Source of the DNA: Leptolinea tardivitalis | GTDB taxonomy: Bacteria > Chloroflexota > Anaerolineae > Anaerolineales > Anaerolineaceae | NCBI RefSeq assembly: GCF_001050275.1 | Contig: NZ_BBYA01000011.1 | Coordinates: 244,075-308,074 of the forward strand | Length of the DNA stretch: 64,000 nucleotides | Direction of reading: 5' to 3' | Shown here: piece by piece, positions 19,083 to 26,870 of the stretch | Position numbering within the stretch: the stretch's first letter is position 1 | Layout: each line of letters opens with the position of its first letter | The notes under the pieces: generated by a model | Databases searched by the model: none | Told to the model about the DNA's origin: nothing | What the model saw: the letters and a program-made list of their open reading frames with translations, nothing else | Made by a program: the position numbers and the translations under genes

Positions 19083-19172
19083 CAAAGGCAAACCCGGTGA
19101 AAACCGGGGACGCAAAGTTACGGGTCTACATTCACTTTTGTGGATATGATCGCCGAACCACCGAAATGGTAA
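19083..19172 (+). ncRNA. c-di-GMP-I (GEMM) riboswitch, second of two
   Basis: AAAGGCAAACCCGGT, a GAAA tetraloop, ACCGGGGACGCAAAG and GTTACGGGTCT, then a second hairpin closing near GCCGAACCACC. Clear GEMM-I signature with the GNRA tetraloop expected to dock. It is 66 nt before the next gene. Confidence 0.88.
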
Positions 19173-19214
19173 CACCTTCTGTATATCAGCGTCACCTGTA
19201 GAAGCAGGTATTTC

Positions 19215-19250
19215 AGGCCTTTGTCAAGAGAGTTGACATGGGCCTTTTTT
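19215..19250 (+). promoter_or_regulatory. Terminator-like hairpin enclosing the start codon of the second sortase-like gene
   Basis: Arms AGGCC (19215-19219) with TGTCAA, loop GAGAG, then TTGACA and GGCCT (19241-19245), followed by T-run to 19250. The ATG (19238) is in the 3' arm and the GAGAG loop is the only Shine-Dalgarno-like sequence. It could act as terminator and start-site blocker at once for the second aptamer. Confidence 0.65.
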
Positions 19251-19879
19251 CTAAAATAAATCGTTTTTTCCTGACAGTAACAACAGTTTTTACTTTGTTC
19301 GTTGCTTCGCCAGCTTTTGCCATCCCCGTCACCGGTGTGGCAGTCAGCGATGATGCCAAAACATCCATCACCAACCTTATGTCGTTGGAAGATTTCACCG
19401 AAGCTGTAAAAGATGGGAATGCGAAAAAAATCAAAGGATTGTATGCAGAAGAAGTATTTTCACTTCGCGTCATCCAGCAGCCAGCCGGAAAACCCGGATT
19501 TGTCTCACCGGTAGAGGGAGTGGCTACCCAATTCAGCATGGCCGCGAACAATAACATCACCGGTATGCTGGCACACAACTTTTCTTCCGGCCGGTTCTTT
19601 TTTGACCTGGCCCTGGATGACAAAATTGATGTGGTGTATGGTGATGGCACCATCAAGTCATATAAAGTTACCAATATTAAGAGATTCCAGGCTCTCTCAC
19701 CCAAAAGCGCTTCAAGCGATTTCATTGACCTGGACACAAAAGAAAAATTATCGGCTGCCGGTCTGTTCAGCCGCATGTACACCGGCAACCATCACCTGAC
19801 CCTGCAGACCTGCATTCAGGAAGGAACCCAGGACTCCTGGGGCCGTCTGTTCGTCATTGCAGAACCTGTGCAAGGCTGA
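19238..19879 (+). CDS. Secreted sortase-like protein (second paralogue), c-di-GMP riboswitch-controlled
   Basis: 213 residues. Signal peptide of about 28 residues ending SPAFA. Sortase-like domain with His in GMLAHNFSSGRFF, Cys in LTLQTCIQE and Arg in WGRLFVIAEP, the same layout as the 18066 protein; shared blocks include VSPVxGVxTQFS and VYGDG. No C-terminal anchor. It is preceded by two GEMM-I riboswitches in series, and its start codon lies inside the second expression platform, so c-di-GMP almost certainly sets its level. The direction, on or off, is not decidable by eye. It could be a transpeptidase or a non-catalytic relative. Confidence 0.72.
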   Translation: MGLFSKINRFFLTVTTVFTLFVASPAFAIPVTGVAVSDDAKTSITNLMSLEDFTEAVKDGNAKKIKGLYAEEVFSLRVIQQPAGKPGFVSPVEGVATQFSMAANNNITGMLAHNFSSGRFFFDLALDDKIDVVYGDGTIKSYKVTNIKRFQALSPKSASSDFIDLDTKEKLSAAGLFSRMYTGNHHLTLQTCIQEGTQDSWGRLFVIAEPVQG

Positions 19880-19917
19880 TCTTCCATAATAAAAAGAAAT
19901 AAAAAGATTATTGGTTA

Positions 19918-19957
19918 GGATGGGACCGTCATTTGGCGGCGGCCCCATCCTTTTTTC
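19918..19957 (+). terminator. Terminator after second sortase-like gene
   Basis: Stem GGATGGG with CCCATCC (19944-19950), inner GC pairs, then six T. Confidence 0.85.
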
Positions 19958-19977
19958 TATTGGGGGCTTGAACCTAC

Positions 19978-19983
19978 TATAAT
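19978..19983 (+). promoter_or_regulatory. -10 box for purB
   Basis: TATAAT with a weak -35. It gives a leader of about 85 nt containing a hairpin with arms CCGGTT (19996 on) and AACCGG (to 20033). Confidence 0.4.
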
Positions 19984-20073
19984 TGTCATCGGGTGCCGGT
20001 TTGATGCTATCTGGTCAGAGAAAATTGAACCGGTCTTTCAGATTGAGAAAGAAAGTCCAGAGGGAAATAACCT

Positions 20074-21480
20074 GTGAATGATTATGACAATTACCTTTCG
20101 CCGTTAAGTTGGCGGTATGCCAGTGAAGAAATGCGTCATATCTGGAGTGAAACCAATAAACGCCGTCTTTGGCGCCGGCTCTGGGTGGCTCTGGCGCGCA
20201 CCCAGGCTGAGTTTGGTCTGGTGACTGTATCACAGGTGAACGAGCTCGAAGCTCATGCAGAAGATATTGATATAGACACTGCCCTGCAAATCGAGGCGGA
20301 AATCCGGCATGACCTTATGTCTGAGTTGAAGACATTTGCCGGCCAGTGCCCCACGGCAGGCGGGGTCATTCACATGGGTGCCACCTCAATGGATATTGAG
20401 GATAATACAGACGCATTGCGTATTCGGCAATCTTTGGATCGTGTCCTTTCCCTGTTAAGTGAGGTGTTAATCTCACTGGCTGAAAAAATGGAAGAAACTG
20501 CCGATCTGCCGGTGATGGCCTTTACACACCTGCAGCCAGCCGAACCATCCACACTGGGTTACCGTCTGTCTATGTATGCCCAGGACTTGCTGGCAGATTA
20601 CGACACATTGCGCGATGTAAAAGCCGGAATAAAGGGTAAAGGGTTCAAAGGTGCAGTTGGCACGGCGGCTGCGTATGGAGACCTGATGGGTCTGGAGAAT
20701 TATTTCCGGTTTGAGTCTTTGTTGAGTAAAGAGCTTGATCTGCCTTTTTTCCCGGTCAGCACACAGACGTACACACGGAAACAGGACTATACCGTGCTTA
20801 GTGCATTGGCCGGATTGGGAGCTTCTTTGCATAAACTTGCTTTTGATTTACGTCTGCTTCAATCACCTACGATTGGTGAGATCAATGAACAGTTCGGGAA
20901 AAAACAGGTCGGGTCATCGGCGATGCCATTCAAGCGTAATCCCATTAATGCGGAAAAAGTGGATTCACTGACCCGTATGCTGGCAGTGTATCCGCAGGTT
21001 GCCTGGCAGAACGCGGCGGAATCTCTGCTTGAACGTACTCTGGATGACAGCGCCAACCGGCGCATGATTCTGCCAGAGGCATTCCTGGTTAGTGATGAAG
21101 TTTTGAGCGTCACCCTGAAATTGATTAAAAATATGACCATCCATCGGGAAAACATTCGACGAAACCTGGAAATCTATGCCCCCTTTGCCTGTACCGAACG
21201 GATTATGATGGCGGCCGCCCGGCAGGGTGGAGACCGTCAGAAAATGCATGAACGCCTTCGCGAACATGCTTTGGCTGCCTGGCTGGCGGTACAAATCAGC
21301 CAGCCTAATCCGTTAATCAGGCAATTGCAGTCGGATGATGAAATTCTGAAATGGATTTCGGCGGATGAAATTGCCCGGCTTTCAGATGTATCTTCCTATA
21401 CCGGTATTGCCGCGCAGGCCACACGTGATATGGCAGCCCGAATTCGTATGGTGATCGGCAACGGCGGTGAGGCGGATTGA
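20074..21480 (+). CDS. purB: Adenylosuccinate lyase
   Basis: 468 residues of the fumarase/aspartase superfamily. Signature GSSAMPFKRNPINAE near residue 288, GVIHMGATSMDIEDN near 108 and FTHLQPAEPSTLGYR near 150 (catalytic His region). It removes fumarate from SAICAR and from adenylosuccinate. GTG start at 20074, with GAGGGA 8 nt before it; an ATG four bases on is out of frame. First gene of the purine cluster but separated from purL by its own promoter region. Confidence 0.96.
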   Translation: MNDYDNYLSPLSWRYASEEMRHIWSETNKRRLWRRLWVALARTQAEFGLVTVSQVNELEAHAEDIDIDTALQIEAEIRHDLMSELKTFAGQCPTAGGVIHMGATSMDIEDNTDALRIRQSLDRVLSLLSEVLISLAEKMEETADLPVMAFTHLQPAEPSTLGYRLSMYAQDLLADYDTLRDVKAGIKGKGFKGAVGTAAAYGDLMGLENYFRFESLLSKELDLPFFPVSTQTYTRKQDYTVLSALAGLGASLHKLAFDLRLLQSPTIGEINEQFGKKQVGSSAMPFKRNPINAEKVDSLTRMLAVYPQVAWQNAAESLLERTLDDSANRRMILPEAFLVSDEVLSVTLKLIKNMTIHRENIRRNLEIYAPFACTERIMMAAARQGGDRQKMHERLREHALAAWLAVQISQPNPLIRQLQSDDEILKWISADEIARLSDVSSYTGIAAQATRDMAARIRMVIGNGGEAD

Positions 21481-21550
21481 GGTATTTCGAATGCGAATGT
21501 GAATTAATCCCTTAATCATAAATCGGTACGCAATTTGTCATATATTTCTC

Positions 21551-21579
21551 TGGACAAATATCGGCGTTTCTATTACAAT
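21551..21579 (+). promoter_or_regulatory. Promoter upstream of purL
   Basis: -35 TGGACA (21551-21556), 17-bp spacer, -10 TACAAT (21574-21579). It probably starts the purL-to-guaB run. Confidence 0.65.
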
Positions 21580-21618
21580 CTTCCCGGCTAACTTGATCAG
21601 AACCGGGGGTTCGTGGCA

Positions 21619-24552
21619 ATGAGAAACAGTATTAAGACGTACCGTTTTATCATCAAACCCAGAAGTAAATCTGATCCCCGATCCAGAGGGTACTTAAGTG
21701 ACGCGCATGCCCTTGGGCTGACCGGCGTGAAAGAAATAGAGTGCAGTGACCTGTACTTTGTACGGGGTGAGTTATCGGAAGGTGATATGAAATCACTGGC
21801 AGACCGCTTGCTCCATGATCCGGTCACTCACCAGGTGGAGGCAGATATCCTTGAAGATATGTCTGCCGACAGCCGGGAGGTAATGAAAGTAATTCCTGGC
21901 ATCATTGAGGTGGCTCTGCGCCCCGGAGTCACCGATCCAGCCGCCGAGCAGATTGTTCGGGCTGCCGGTATGATAGGAGTAAAAGGAATAAGCGCTGCCT
22001 GCACCGGGCTGCGCTTTTTTGTTAAAGGGGAAAATGTCAACGAATCTCTGCTCCGCCAACTGGCGGAGCGTTTGTTTTCTAATGCGGTCATTCAGCGATA
22101 CGCGCTGGGTACGATCATGCCGTCATTTACCGAAGCAACCGAAGCCAATGGAGCTGTTGAACATATTCATCTCCGTGGGTTGGACCCGGCTGGATTACTG
22201 GCAGTCTCTGCTGACCGCCGGGCTGCATTGAGCCTTGAGGAAATGCAGGCCATCCAGGCGTACTGCGACAGGGAGCAGCGCGACCTGACGGACATCGAAT
22301 TTGAGATGCTGGCACAGACCTGGAGTGAGCATTGTGTTCACAAGACATTCAAATCGAAGGTGATTGTGGAACAGGATGATGAGAATACCCATACCTTTCC
22401 GATGGAATACAATCACCTTTTCAATCAAACCATCCGAGCAGCCACCCGCAATATTAATGCCTGCTGGGTGCTCTCTTCTTTCAAAGAAAATGCCGGAATT
22501 GTAGAGTTTGACGGCAAAAATGAGATCTCATTCAAGGTAGAAACACACAACCATCCATCTGCCATAGAACCCTTTGGCGGTGCCAATACTGGCATTGGCG
22601 GGGTGATCCGGGATGTTATTGGTGTTTCAGCTAAACCGATTGCATCCACCGATATCCTGTGTTTCGGCCCGCAGGATTTGCACCTGGAGGATCTGCCGGA
22701 AGGTGTTCTGCACCCCCGGCGGATCGCTTCAGGGGTGGTGGCCGGTATAGAAGATTACGGCAACAAAATGGGCATACCCACCGTGAACGGCTCGGTCTGG
22801 TATGACCCTGGATTTGTGGCCAACCCGCTTGTTTTTTGCGGGAGCATTGGAATTGCTCCGAAAGGATCCAACCCGCACGGCATTCAACCGGGTGATCACA
22901 TTATTCTGCTGGGTGGACGGACCGGCCGTGACGGTCTTCGGGGGGCAACTTTCTCATCGATGACTATGGATGCCCAGACTGGCGAGGTTTCCGGAGCCTC
23001 TGTTCAAATTGGAGCACCCATTGTGGAAAAAGGTCTGGTGGATGTCATCGTCCCGGCGCGGGACCGCGGTTTATATCATGCCATAACCGATTGCGGGGCG
23101 GGTGGATTGTCATCGGCTGTTGGAGAGATGGCATCAGAATGCGGTGGTGATATCCAGCTGGCAGATGTACCCCTGAAATATCCGGGGCTGGTTCCCTGGG
23201 AAATCTGGCTGTCTGAGGCCCAGGAGCGCATGGTGGTTGCTGTTCCAGACAAAAACCTGGCTGAATTAAAGAATCTGTGCGATTTGTACGATGTTTCTTT
23301 GACGGATATCGGTACATTCAATCAGAGCGGTCGAATACGCGTATTTTTCGGTTCAAATCTTGTTTTGGATTTGGATAATGAATTTTTACATAACGGTCTG
23401 CCACAGCGGCAGTACCGGGCTCATGTGCGGGCACCTGAATTTGAACCTGGCTGGCAGAATGAAGACAGTCAGGTTCTTGATATCGATTATTCAACCACAC
23501 TTCTTAAACTACTGGCGCATCCAAATATTAAATCAAAAGAGCACATCATCCGCGTGTATGATCATGAGGTGCAGGGAGGAACTGTAGTCAAACCACTGAG
23601 CGGTGTGATGCATGACGGGCCGTCAGACGGCAGCGTGATTAAACCGGCAGGTTGTGACGGAAAACAGGCATTTGTCCTTTCCAATGGACTGAATCCGGAA
23701 TATGGCAAGCAAGCCCCGTATGAAATGACCCAACTGGTGATGGATGAAGCCATCCGAAACGCCGTCGCCTGTGGGGCTGACCCGACCCGAATTGCCGTTT
23801 TAGACAATTTCTGCTGGGGTGATCCCACCCGGCCGGAGGTGATGGGCGATCTGGTGCAATCTGCCCAGGCCTGTTATGACACGGCGCTGCATTATGAAAC
23901 GCCATTTATTTCTGGAAAAGACTCTTTCAATAATGAATATCTGGGTTCTGATGGCAACCGGCATTCCATTCCGCCTACACTGGTGATTTCAGCCCTGGGA
24001 TGGATGCCTGATTGGGAGCAGGCGTTGACCATGGATTTGAAGAAGCCCGGTGATCTGCTATACCTTGTGGGCGATTTTCAACCGGGATTTGGAGGCAGCC
24101 ATTTTAACCTGATCCATCCTGAATCGCCTGTTGAAGAAGGGATACCGGTTTGCAGTCCTGGCAATCCTGCCGTATATCGGGCATTCTATACCGCCGTTTC
24201 TAAACGACTGGCAGCTGCCTGCCATGACCTGAGTGAAGGCGGACTGGCGGTGGCGGCAGCAGAAATGTGCATGGGCGGCCGTCTGGGACTACAGATTGAT
24301 CTGGGTGATGATACAGACCCATTAAGATGTCTCTTTGGTGAGACGAGCGGTTGCCTGCTTGTGGAAGTATCGCCAGACAGCCAGTCGGAATTTGAAAATG
24401 TCATGCAGACAAATCCCTTCCGGCAGATTGGCATCGTGCATTCTTCACCGGAACTTGTGATTAATCATTGTAAAGAAAACCTGCTGACAGTTGGCATATC
24501 TGACTTGCTACTTGCCTGGAAAGAGGGTGTCATTGGAGGGCAGACAGCATGA
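21619..24552 (+). CDS. purL: FGAM synthase, PurS-PurL fusion (PurSL)
   Basis: 977 residues. The N-terminus holds two PurS-like alpha/beta modules (about 5-75 and 92-170; each has a run like VTDPAAEQIV and ends near FSNAVIQRYALG). Then comes a small-type PurL: QTWSEHCVHKTF (about 236-247), the KVETHNHPSAIEPF ATP-site block, and DCGAGGLSSAVGEM. It makes formylglycinamidine ribotide using ammonia from PurQ, encoded next and overlapping by 4 nt. In most small-PurL organisms PurS is a separate protein. GGGGG before the ATG at 21619 fits that start better than the GTG at 21613. Confidence 0.95.
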   Translation: MRNSIKTYRFIIKPRSKSDPRSRGYLSDAHALGLTGVKEIECSDLYFVRGELSEGDMKSLADRLLHDPVTHQVEADILEDMSADSREVMKVIPGIIEVALRPGVTDPAAEQIVRAAGMIGVKGISAACTGLRFFVKGENVNESLLRQLAERLFSNAVIQRYALGTIMPSFTEATEANGAVEHIHLRGLDPAGLLAVSADRRAALSLEEMQAIQAYCDREQRDLTDIEFEMLAQTWSEHCVHKTFKSKVIVEQDDENTHTFPMEYNHLFNQTIRAATRNINACWVLSSFKENAGIVEFDGKNEISFKVETHNHPSAIEPFGGANTGIGGVIRDVIGVSAKPIASTDILCFGPQDLHLEDLPEGVLHPRRIASGVVAGIEDYGNKMGIPTVNGSVWYDPGFVANPLVFCGSIGIAPKGSNPHGIQPGDHIILLGGRTGRDGLRGATFSSMTMDAQTGEVSGASVQIGAPIVEKGLVDVIVPARDRGLYHAITDCGAGGLSSAVGEMASECGGDIQLADVPLKYPGLVPWEIWLSEAQERMVVAVPDKNLAELKNLCDLYDVSLTDIGTFNQSGRIRVFFGSNLVLDLDNEFLHNGLPQRQYRAHVRAPEFEPGWQNEDSQVLDIDYSTTLLKLLAHPNIKSKEHIIRVYDHEVQGGTVVKPLSGVMHDGPSDGSVIKPAGCDGKQAFVLSNGLNPEYGKQAPYEMTQLVMDEAIRNAVACGADPTRIAVLDNFCWGDPTRPEVMGDLVQSAQACYDTALHYETPFISGKDSFNNEYLGSDGNRHSIPPTLVISALGWMPDWEQALTMDLKKPGDLLYLVGDFQPGFGGSHFNLIHPESPVEEGIPVCSPGNPAVYRAFYTAVSKRLAAACHDLSEGGLAVAAAEMCMGGRLGLQIDLGDDTDPLRCLFGETSGCLLVEVSPDSQSEFENVMQTNPFRQIGIVHSSPELVINHCKENLLTVGISDLLLAWKEGVIGGQTA

Positions 24553-25328
24553 AACCAAAAGCATTGATTCTGTTTGCCTCTGGAACAAACCGCGACCACG
24601 ATGTGTCTGATGCATTGGAACTGGCCGGAGCGGAAACGACCATCTATCCGGTAAAATATCTGCGCGAATCAAATGTGGATTGGTCTGCTTACCAGATGCT
24701 GATCATACCCGGCGGGTTTTCGTACGCTGATGCTCTGGGCGCCGGCCGGCTTTTTGCTCTTGACCTAACGGCATATTTCACCGGACAGGTGCAGAACTTT
24801 CTGGCAGCCGGGAAACCGGTCATCGGAATCTGTAATGGTTTTCAGGCGCTGGTTAAATCAGGCATCCTGCCGGAAATGCGCATGGCTGGAGAAAGACAGA
24901 AAGCCACATTGACATTCAATCAGAGCAATCATTTTGAATGCCGCTGGGTGACATTGAAACCGGTATCTCAAAAATGCCTCTGGACACAGGGTTTAACAGC
25001 ATTGATTGATTGTCCGGTGGCGCATGGAGAAGGCAATTTTCAGGTGAGCGACCCGGGATATGCCGAAACACTCTTTCAACAAGATCAGGTGGCTCTACTT
25101 TATACATATCCTGATGGGGCACTGGCAGATGGCAAATATCCCATGAATCCCAACGGATCCATTCGTGATATTGCCGGAATATGCAATCAACAGGGCAATG
25201 TGCTCGGGTTGATGCCCCATCCAGAAAACAACATTTTCCCGTATCAAACCCCTGACCGTGCCAATCGGCCGGATCACTTTGGGCTGCCATTATTTATTAA
25301 TGGCGTTCGTTATGCCAGTCAATCTTGA
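24549..25328 (+). CDS. purQ: FGAM synthase glutaminase subunit
   Basis: 259 residues, class I glutamine amidotransferase. Oxyanion loop and nucleophile Cys in VIGICNGFQALVKSG (about 94-108), IIPGGFSYADALGAG upstream, and the His-x-Glu of LMPHPENN near residue 222. It supplies ammonia to PurL. ATGA-type overlap with purL. An extra segment near 150-190 makes it longer than the roughly 227-residue Bacillus type. Confidence 0.95.
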   Translation: MKPKALILFASGTNRDHDVSDALELAGAETTIYPVKYLRESNVDWSAYQMLIIPGGFSYADALGAGRLFALDLTAYFTGQVQNFLAAGKPVIGICNGFQALVKSGILPEMRMAGERQKATLTFNQSNHFECRWVTLKPVSQKCLWTQGLTALIDCPVAHGEGNFQVSDPGYAETLFQQDQVALLYTYPDGALADGKYPMNPNGSIRDIAGICNQQGNVLGLMPHPENNIFPYQTPDRANRPDHFGLPLFINGVRYASQS

Positions 25329-25341
25329 ACAGGAGGCTGCC

Positions 25342-26319
25342 TTGACGCTGTCTGATGATGCCATTCTTTCTTTGCTATCGAACGCTTTTGAAGCCAGCAA
25401 CCTTCCCCTGCCCGAACGAAATGCCGGGAAGGTGCGTGATTGGTATTCCCTGCCCGATCAGCGCCGGTTGATTGTCACAACAGACAGACTTTCAGCTTTT
25501 GACCGCAATCTGGCGGTTGTGCCGTATAAAGGGCAGGTACTTAACCAGCTGTCAGCCTGGTGGTTTGAACAAACGACCGGGCTGATTGGGAATCATATCC
25601 TCTCGATACCCGACCCCAATGCTGCAGTAGTGAAAGAAGTCACTCCTTTCCCGATCGAAGTGATTGTGCGTGGATACATCACCGGAGTGACCAGTACGGC
25701 ATTGTGGCACAGATATTCACTGGGAGAGCGCTCCATTTACGGATATACCTTCGGCGAAGGATTGAAGAAGAATCAAGTGCTTCCTGAACCCATCATCACC
25801 CCCACGACCAAGGGCGGTGTGACCGGTCATGATGAACGCCTGACCTGCCTGGAGGTGGTGGAAAAAGGATATTTGAACAAGTCAGACTGGGATCAGATCC
25901 AATCAGCCGCTTTATCCATATTCAAACTGGGGCAACAGATAGCCGAACAGGCGGATATGATCCTGGTGGATACGAAATATGAATTCGGGCGATCCACCGA
26001 TGGACAGATCTTATTGATTGATGAGGTGCATACGCCGGATTCGTCCCGTTTCTGGAAAAAAGACACCTATGCCGAACGGTTTGCAGCCGGAGAAGAACCG
26101 GAAAACTTTGACAAAGAATTCATCCGCATCTATTATGCCGACCGCGGTTACCGTGGCGATGGTCAGCCGCCGGTTGTTGAACCTGAGCTATGGCTTCAGG
26201 CCAGCCGGCGGTATATAGCTATTTACGAAAAACTGACCGGGAGAGAATTCTTACCGGGCAATTACCCTGTCAATCCGCGTTTGATCGAAAATCTGCGGAA
26301 AGGAGGATATATTCAATGA
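25342..26319 (+). CDS. purC: SAICAR synthetase
   Basis: 325 residues from a TTG at 25342, chosen because AGGAGG ends 5 nt before it; an in-frame ATG at 25312 would overlap purQ. Motifs: GKVRDWYSLPDQRRLIVTTDRLSAFDR at the start shows the family (only the first part cited: GKVRDWYSL), VRGYITG, and LIDEVHTPDSSRFW near the C-terminus. It joins aspartate to CAIR with ATP. Its length fits the longer eukaryote-like/yeast-like PurC rather than the 235-residue E. coli form. Confidence 0.94.
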   Translation: MTLSDDAILSLLSNAFEASNLPLPERNAGKVRDWYSLPDQRRLIVTTDRLSAFDRNLAVVPYKGQVLNQLSAWWFEQTTGLIGNHILSIPDPNAAVVKEVTPFPIEVIVRGYITGVTSTALWHRYSLGERSIYGYTFGEGLKKNQVLPEPIITPTTKGGVTGHDERLTCLEVVEKGYLNKSDWDQIQSAALSIFKLGQQIAEQADMILVDTKYEFGRSTDGQILLIDEVHTPDSSRFWKKDTYAERFAAGEEPENFDKEFIRIYYADRGYRGDGQPPVVEPELWLQASRRYIAIYEKLTGREFLPGNYPVNPRLIENLRKGGYIQ

Positions 26320-26801
26320 AGCCGTTGTTGGTCATTTTGATGGGTTCACAGGCTGACCGGAAACAGGCTGATGCCGTGGCTGAGGCTGCCCGTCCGATGG
26401 GAATGGATGTGAAAATGCATATCGGTTCAGCCCATAAGACGGCCACGCATGTGCTTAATTTGCTGAAAATGTATGAATCTGACCCGCGCCCCAAGGTTTA
26501 TGTCACCATTGCAGGGCGTAGTAATGCCCTCTCCGGTTTCACTGATGGAGCGGTGATATCACCGGTGATTGCCTGTCCGCCCATTCCCGAGAAATTTGGG
26601 GGAGCGGATATCTTTTCCTCATTAAGTATGCCATCTGGTATTGCTCCGGCGGTCGTACTCGATCCGGCCAATGCGGCCCTGCTGGCAGCCAAAATCTTTG
26701 CCTTATCAGACCCTGATATTCGTGAAGCTGTAAAAGAGTTTCAAGATTCTGCCCGGCAAAAAATTCTGGATGATGATACGGCATTAAATGTTGAAGGTTG
26801 A
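26316..26801 (+). CDS. purE: AIR carboxylase, class II PurE
   Basis: 161 residues; ATG overlaps the purC stop (ATGA), with GGAGG before it. The core reads MGSQADRKQADAV, IGSAHKTATHV and TIAGRSNALSGFTDG. The GRSNALSG block replaces the GAAHLPGM block of class I PurE and marks class II, which carboxylates AIR directly with CO2. That fits the absence of purK from this otherwise complete cluster. Confidence 0.9.
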   Translation: MKPLLVILMGSQADRKQADAVAEAARPMGMDVKMHIGSAHKTATHVLNLLKMYESDPRPKVYVTIAGRSNALSGFTDGAVISPVIACPPIPEKFGGADIFSSLSMPSGIAPAVVLDPANAALLAAKIFALSDPDIREAVKEFQDSARQKILDDDTALNVEG

Positions 26802-26804
26802 TTC

Positions 26805-26832
26805 CCGGTCATTATGACCGGTTGAGTTTTTT
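26805..26832 (+). terminator. Weak terminator-like hairpin between purE and purF
   Basis: Stem CCGGTCA/TGACCGG with a TTA loop, then TTGAG and six T. Possibly an attenuator or 3'-end processing site inside the cluster. Confidence 0.45.
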
Positions 26833-26870
26833 CCTCATCAAATTTCCTGATAAAGAGTGGTGAATTGAAT

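Noticed and set aside
19193..19209. GTAGAAGCAGGT near the second riboswitch resembles the core of the 34281 array
   Set aside because: Only a partial match with no alternating partner; it forms its own small ACCTG/CAGGT hairpin in the leader.
19996..20033. Possible purine riboswitch in the purB leader
   Set aside because: Only one weak hairpin; the conserved purine-aptamer loops are absent.
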